This document shows, piece by piece, positions 30,224 through 33,375 of a DNA stretch of 33,375 nt. The stretch covers positions 1-33,375 of the forward strand of contig JAIDTL010000031.1 in assembly GCA_029060725.1 (NCBI GenBank), in the 5' to 3' direction. Made by a program: the position numbers and the translations under genes. The DNA comes from Muribaculaceae bacterium. GTDB taxonomy: Bacteria > Bacteroidota > Bacteroidia > Bacteroidales > Muribaculaceae. Numbering within the stretch: the first letter of the stretch is position 1; each line of letters starts with the position of its first letter. The notes beneath the pieces are model-generated. The model was not told the origin of the DNA and made no database searches. It was given only the letters and a program-made list of their open reading frames with translations.

Positions 30224-31534
30224 ATGAAAAAAATTTCCATCATCACTTTAGTATTATCGTTCAGCATTACCGCATTGGCAGACACATCTTTGAGAATGCT
30301 CTCATTCGGCAGTGAAATGGGACCTGGAATAACGGAACCCGGAATAATGGGATTTGGGATTTCACCCAATGGCAGATATGTATGTGGCTCCATCGAGTAC
30401 GCTGCAGGAATATTTATCGGAGATCTTGAAACAAATAAGATGTTGTATTCCATCTCTGACTCTGATACAGGAGCTCAGCTACTTAATATAAACAATATCG
30501 GCGAGGCCATAGGATTCGATGGAGATTCAGGCATTCTTTTTAACATTGATGAGAAGGAGACTGCACTCCGTTCTTCAGAAAAATTATCATACATAATCGG
30601 ACAGGACATTTCAGATGACGGAAGTGTCCAGGTAGGAATGCTGGTATCAGACAGCTTTCAGACTTATCCTGCATATTCTAAAGACGGAGGAATATGGGAA
30701 ATCCTTCCTATGCCTGATATAGACTTGGGTTATTACAACCAGAAACAGGTAGCTGCGCGATATGTCAGCAGCGACGGTAAAATAATTCTTGGAAACATCG
30801 GCACTTGGGGACCGGCAACACTCTGGCGACTTAACGAAACTGGGGAATTTATACCTGATCCGATATTCGACGGATACGTAATGATGTCGAGAGAGGATGT
30901 CGAAAAACCATATTTCAGATTTACTCCGGAAGGGATGAGTCCTGATGGGCATTATATTCTTATCGAAGTTTGCACATACAATGATGGAGCGAGCAGCCTG
31001 ACAATGCCAGCTGTATATGACACCCATACTAAAGTTTTAAAAGTTTATGACGAGGTACAGAACATCGATTATTCGGAATCAGGATTACACCCTACAGCTA
31101 TTGACAATAATGGCACTTTTATTGGAATGATAGGATCTGGTTCTTTTAATATGGGAGCTTTTATAATGTATGCCGGCGAAACGCAAGCTCAAATGTACAC
31201 TGAGGCTTTTCCTGAATATGCAGATGTTTTTGAATGCCTCGACCTTGGGGGCTACCACATGCCGTCCGACATATCTGCCGATGGAAGATTTATACTTGGT
31301 AACGGATGGTATACTCCTTCTGATGACCCCATGGCAAATGACGCAATCTATTATTTCATGACTTATGTAATAGATACTGGCAATACTAACAGCGTCGGCA
31401 ATCATAACGAAGAAACGATGCCCATCGTCCCCACAGAATATTACACATTAGATGGAATCAGGGTGGACAATCCTGTAAAAGGTCTTAATATCATCAGGAT
31501 GTCTAATGGAACATTCCGTAAGATTCTTAAATGA
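30224..31534 (+). CDS. Secreted predicted beta-propeller protein with T9SS-like tail
   Basis: 436 residues. Signal peptide about 1-19 (MKKISIITLVLSFSITALA). Six clear copies of a ten-residue motif, consensus (I/V/M)S-x-(D/N)G-x-(Y/I/F)-(I/V)-L-G, occur at 46-55, 129-138, 181-190, 238-247, 293-302 and 350-359, with a weaker one near 89-97 (INNIGEAIG). This is the look of HAF/beta-propeller blades. The C-terminal tail EYYTLDGIRVDNPVKGLN (405-422) followed by a GTFRKILK end resembles a short type IX secretion or surface-attachment domain. It is probably exported to the cell surface. No catalytic motif is visible. A terminator follows at 31576. Confidence 0.75.
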   Translation: MKKISIITLVLSFSITALADTSLRMLSFGSEMGPGITEPGIMGFGISPNGRYVCGSIEYAAGIFIGDLETNKMLYSISDSDTGAQLLNINNIGEAIGFDGDSGILFNIDEKETALRSSEKLSYIIGQDISDDGSVQVGMLVSDSFQTYPAYSKDGGIWEILPMPDIDLGYYNQKQVAARYVSSDGKIILGNIGTWGPATLWRLNETGEFIPDPIFDGYVMMSREDVEKPYFRFTPEGMSPDGHYILIEVCTYNDGASSLTMPAVYDTHTKVLKVYDEVQNIDYSESGLHPTAIDNNGTFIGMIGSGSFNMGAFIMYAGETQAQMYTEAFPEYADVFECLDLGGYHMPSDISADGRFILGNGWYTPSDDPMANDAIYYFMTYVIDTGNTNSVGNHNEETMPIVPTEYYTLDGIRVDNPVKGLNIIRMSNGTFRKILK

Positions 31535-31575
31535 CAGGGCTATAATTGCAAAATAAAACCAACCTTAAAAACCAA

Positions 31576-31612
31576 GCTCCGGTGACGGTATTTAGCCGTC
31601 ACCGGAGCATTT
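31576..31612 (+). terminator. Intrinsic terminator of the propeller-protein gene
   Basis: Perfect 13-bp arms (GCTCCGGTGACGG, 31576-31588; complement 31596-31608) with a 7-nt loop, followed by ATTTTAAT. It lies 41 bp past the stop codon. Confidence 0.88.
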
Positions 31613-31868
31613 TAATATTGTGGTTATTTAAACATTTTTTTGTGAAGTTAATAATACAGGACACCATAATTTTCAATAGGAACGATTAGAACTTACTCTC
31701 ACTTATCGTTTTTTCCATAAAAAATTCACAAATTAAAATAGGTTAATCAACTTCCCCCAAAAATATCTTCATGTTCTGATTTTTTTAGAAAATCAAATTT
31801 TTTTTTGCCATTTTTGCCATTTTAACATTATTTAACAAATAAGACGAAATATTATCATTTTTTTTAAT

Positions 31869-31931
31869 TAACTTTGCATCGAATTTAAAACAGGTGATTT
31901 CAAAAACAAATTGCCAAAAAAATTGGCAATT
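31869..31931 (+). promoter_or_regulatory. Promoter and leader hairpin of the secreted-protein pair
   Basis: TAACTTTG (31869-31876) is an exact -7 box; no TTTG is found at the usual distance upstream, where the DNA is an AT-rich tract. The leader of about 80 nt contains AATTGCCAA (31909-31917) and its complement (31923-31931) around five A residues, a stem ending 32 nt before the ATG. The 31613-31868 stretch otherwise shows only AT-rich sequence with two short TTTTTGCCA words near 31800-31819. Confidence 0.55.
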
Positions 31932-31963
31932 ATTTTATATTTTTATTCTATAATCGTTTTAGT

Positions 31964-32461
31964 ATGAAACTTAAATTCGGATCCCTCCTGTTGTTTGCCG
32001 GCACGGTAGCAACTATGAGTGCCCAGACTCCGACCGTAGCTCAAGACATCTACACCCAGATTGGTGGAGAAAAAGTGTCTTCCGGAGAAACGGTGATCTA
32101 TAGTTTCGGCAGCTGGCATGCTGGAAGCATGGACGACAAAACATTACTGTTGTCGCCTCTCTTCGAGCAGATGATAGCTGACAATGCCACCTCTCTCGTA
32201 GGAGGTGTGACAGCCGAAGCTGACGGCATCTCAGTAAGTTGGAACAGCATCGACAAACAAATCACAGTCAACTGCCCATCCGAGAAGCTTGGTCGCACAA
32301 CTGTGCTCATCGCCACCATGGACGGCGCTACACGAGGACTGGTCAATGTTGATGAAAGTCCAGCAGTCATCTCACTCGCAGACTACACTCCAGGCATTTA
32401 TGTTGCAGCTGTAGCAGTAGACGGAAAACTAATCAAAACATTTAAAATCAATCTAAAATGA
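31964..32461 (+). CDS. Small secreted protein with T9SS-like C-terminus
   Basis: 165 residues. Signal peptide about 1-20 (MKLKFGSLLLFAGTVATMSA, cleavage before QTP). The middle (about 25-110) is beta-rich, with GGVTAEADGISVSWNSIDKQ. The end SLADYTPGIYVAAVAVDGKL (137-156) followed by IKTFKINLK matches the short tail, D-x-x-PGIY-x-x-x-(V/A)-x-G-x-x-x-x-x-K, common on secreted Bacteroidetes proteins. Function unknown. Its TGA overlaps the ATG of the next gene (ATGA at 32458-32461), which implies coupled translation and perhaps a joint role at the surface, for example as a cap or anchor for the fibre protein. Confidence 0.72.
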   Translation: MKLKFGSLLLFAGTVATMSAQTPTVAQDIYTQIGGEKVSSGETVIYSFGSWHAGSMDDKTLLLSPLFEQMIADNATSLVGGVTAEADGISVSWNSIDKQITVNCPSEKLGRTTVLIATMDGATRGLVNVDESPAVISLADYTPGIYVAAVAVDGKLIKTFKINLK

Positions 32462-33375
32462 AAAAGATTTTACTCTCATCTTTTATAGCTGCTTCTGCAG
32501 CAGTGCCTGCAGTCGCAGGCTTGAACAACATCAACTATCAGGCCGTAATCAAAAATGGCAACGATGTAGTAGCCAACAAAACTCTTCCGATGAAATTTGA
32601 GCTTCTCAACGACGAAGAAGAAGTTGTATACATCGAAGATCAGGTGGTAAAGACAAACGCTTCCGGCTATGTATCCTGCCAACTCGGAAACGAAGAGCAG
32701 CTCCTCAAGACAATCAAATGGGGCGACCTCACTCTTCGCGTTTCTATCAACTTCGGCAATGGCTACGAAGTGATCTCTAATGAAGAAGTGTCTTCAGTTC
32801 CTACTGCAATATATGCTCTCACCAGCGCTGACTCCGGAGAAATCAGAGAAGCTGTTGAAGAACTTATGGAGGAAACTGAGCTTAATAAGGAAACCATCCT
32901 TGGCATCAACGCTGAAATCGTAAAACTCAATGGTGTTGTTGAAAACTACGATGAAGTTGTAGAAACAGTTGAAGGACTTGTAAAGGACAACGAAGAAACT
33001 CAGGCAAAACTTAACAGCTTCGGCGCTGACCTTGCTCAGATCGAAGGTCTTGCTGAAAAAGTTGAGAAGCTCGAAAATAGTGATGTTTCTAAGTTTGCAG
33101 AACTCGCTGACAAAGTTGATATGCTCGAAGAAGGTATGGCTGCGATTGTAAGCCCAACAGATCCTGAAAGCGTAATCAACCAGCTCAATAGCTCTCTTGG
33201 CTCTATTCAAGATCAGATCGATGAAGTCAATACTAACACTGAAGCTTTCGCTGATATGGTAGAAGCTCGTTTTGAAAAGATCCAGGGTAATGTTAATGCT
33301 ACAGACCTTGCTGTCGAGGCTCTCAACGAGCAGACTGAAGCTTTCGCTGAGATGGTAGAAGCTCGTTTTGATAAG
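32458..33375 (+). CDS. Coiled-coil surface fibre/adhesin-like protein (partial, runs off window)
   Basis: 306 codons are visible with no stop before the window edge. Signal peptide 1-20 (MKKILLSSFIAASAAVPAVA). Residues about 24-120 form the N-terminal domain common on Bacteroidetes surface proteins with variable tails: NINYQAVIKNGNDVVANKTL, then VKTNASGYVSCQLG, then SSVPTAIYAL. After this the sequence is a long acidic heptad-type coiled coil (from about 125), rich in E, V, L and N, with a 14-residue segment TEAFA(D/E)MVEARF(E/D)K at 261-274 repeated at 293-306, a 32-residue period. Fibre or trimeric stalk-like architecture is inferred; the distal tip lies beyond the window. Codon use is enriched in GTT, GCT and CTT compared with the upstream genes. 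Confidence 0.75.
   Translation, partial: MKKILLSSFIAASAAVPAVAGLNNINYQAVIKNGNDVVANKTLPMKFELLNDEEEVVYIEDQVVKTNASGYVSCQLGNEEQLLKTIKWGDLTLRVSINFGNGYEVISNEEVSSVPTAIYALTSADSGEIREAVEELMEETELNKETILGINAEIVKLNGVVENYDEVVETVEGLVKDNEETQAKLNSFGADLAQIEGLAEKVEKLENSDVSKFAELADKVDMLEEGMAAIVSPTDPESVINQLNSSLGSIQDQIDEVNTNTEAFADMVEARFEKIQGNVNATDLAVEALNEQTEAFAEMVEARFDK
33238..33375 (+). repeat. 96-bp period coding repeat in the fibre gene
   Basis: A 42-bp segment (33238-33279) recurs at 33334-33375 with only two base changes. The high DNA identity, not only protein identity, points to recent duplication and possible copy-number change. Confidence 0.85.

Noticed and set aside
32794..33210. Minus-strand reading frame opposite the fibre gene
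   Set aside because: The plus strand has a signal peptide, a surface-type domain and a coiled coil running without a stop; the minus frame has no such features.

Overview
The window reads as chromosomal DNA of a Bacteroidales bacterium, most likely close to Muribaculaceae. This rests on Bacteroidetes-type promoters (TTTG-like -33 box, 19-20 bp spacer, TAnnTTTG -7 box) in front of several genes, near absence of Shine-Dalgarno sites, secreted proteins with type IX secretion-like tails, and Bacteroidetes-flavoured families (YfhO, LolC/E-like permease, ATP-type PEP carboxykinase, AAA ATPases with nuclease-like tails). The family-level placement is inference.

Layout. 1-277: a 9-bp tandem array and the terminator of pckA. 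278-1879 (-): PEP carboxykinase with its own promoter and a palindrome at the transcription start. 2080-5251 (-): a housekeeping operon read as dgkA, aroQ, an O-methyltransferase, rbfA and a LolC/E-like permease, starting from a promoter that looks leaderless. 5528-10016 (+): an Lrp/AsnC regulator, a large YfhO membrane protein, a methyltransferase-like remnant and xerD. 10205-12569 (+): an AAA ATPase, a short Rossmann protein and the peroxiredoxin Bcp. 12829-14313 (-): a secreted GH28 glycosidase.

14600-26624 (+) is the most coherent unit: a periplasmic adaptor, two FtsX/MacB-type permeases, one ATPase, two more permeases, a TolC-family outer membrane channel, a sigma54-dependent response regulator and its NtrY-like histidine kinase. 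A good sigma54 promoter (TGGCAC-N5-TTGTA) lies upstream of the adaptor, with a palindrome further upstream that could be the activator site. The simplest model is a self-regulated tripartite export system in which the last two genes control the first seven.

26702-33375: a small membrane protein, a membrane-anchored NERD nuclease-like protein with a zinc ribbon, a second AAA ATPase (-), a secreted predicted beta-propeller protein, and a translationally coupled pair: a small secreted protein and a coiled-coil surface fibre that runs off the window.

The strongest signal outside the genes is in the spacers. Most longer junctions hold short word arrays whose sequence changes from junction to junction while the period stays at 7 bp (sometimes 9 or 10 bp). 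These arrays often contain the stop codon of the gene before or the start codon of the gene after. A second, separate signal is a three-hairpin element of about 95 bp found three times, with base-pair-preserving changes between copies and C-GNA-G triloops.
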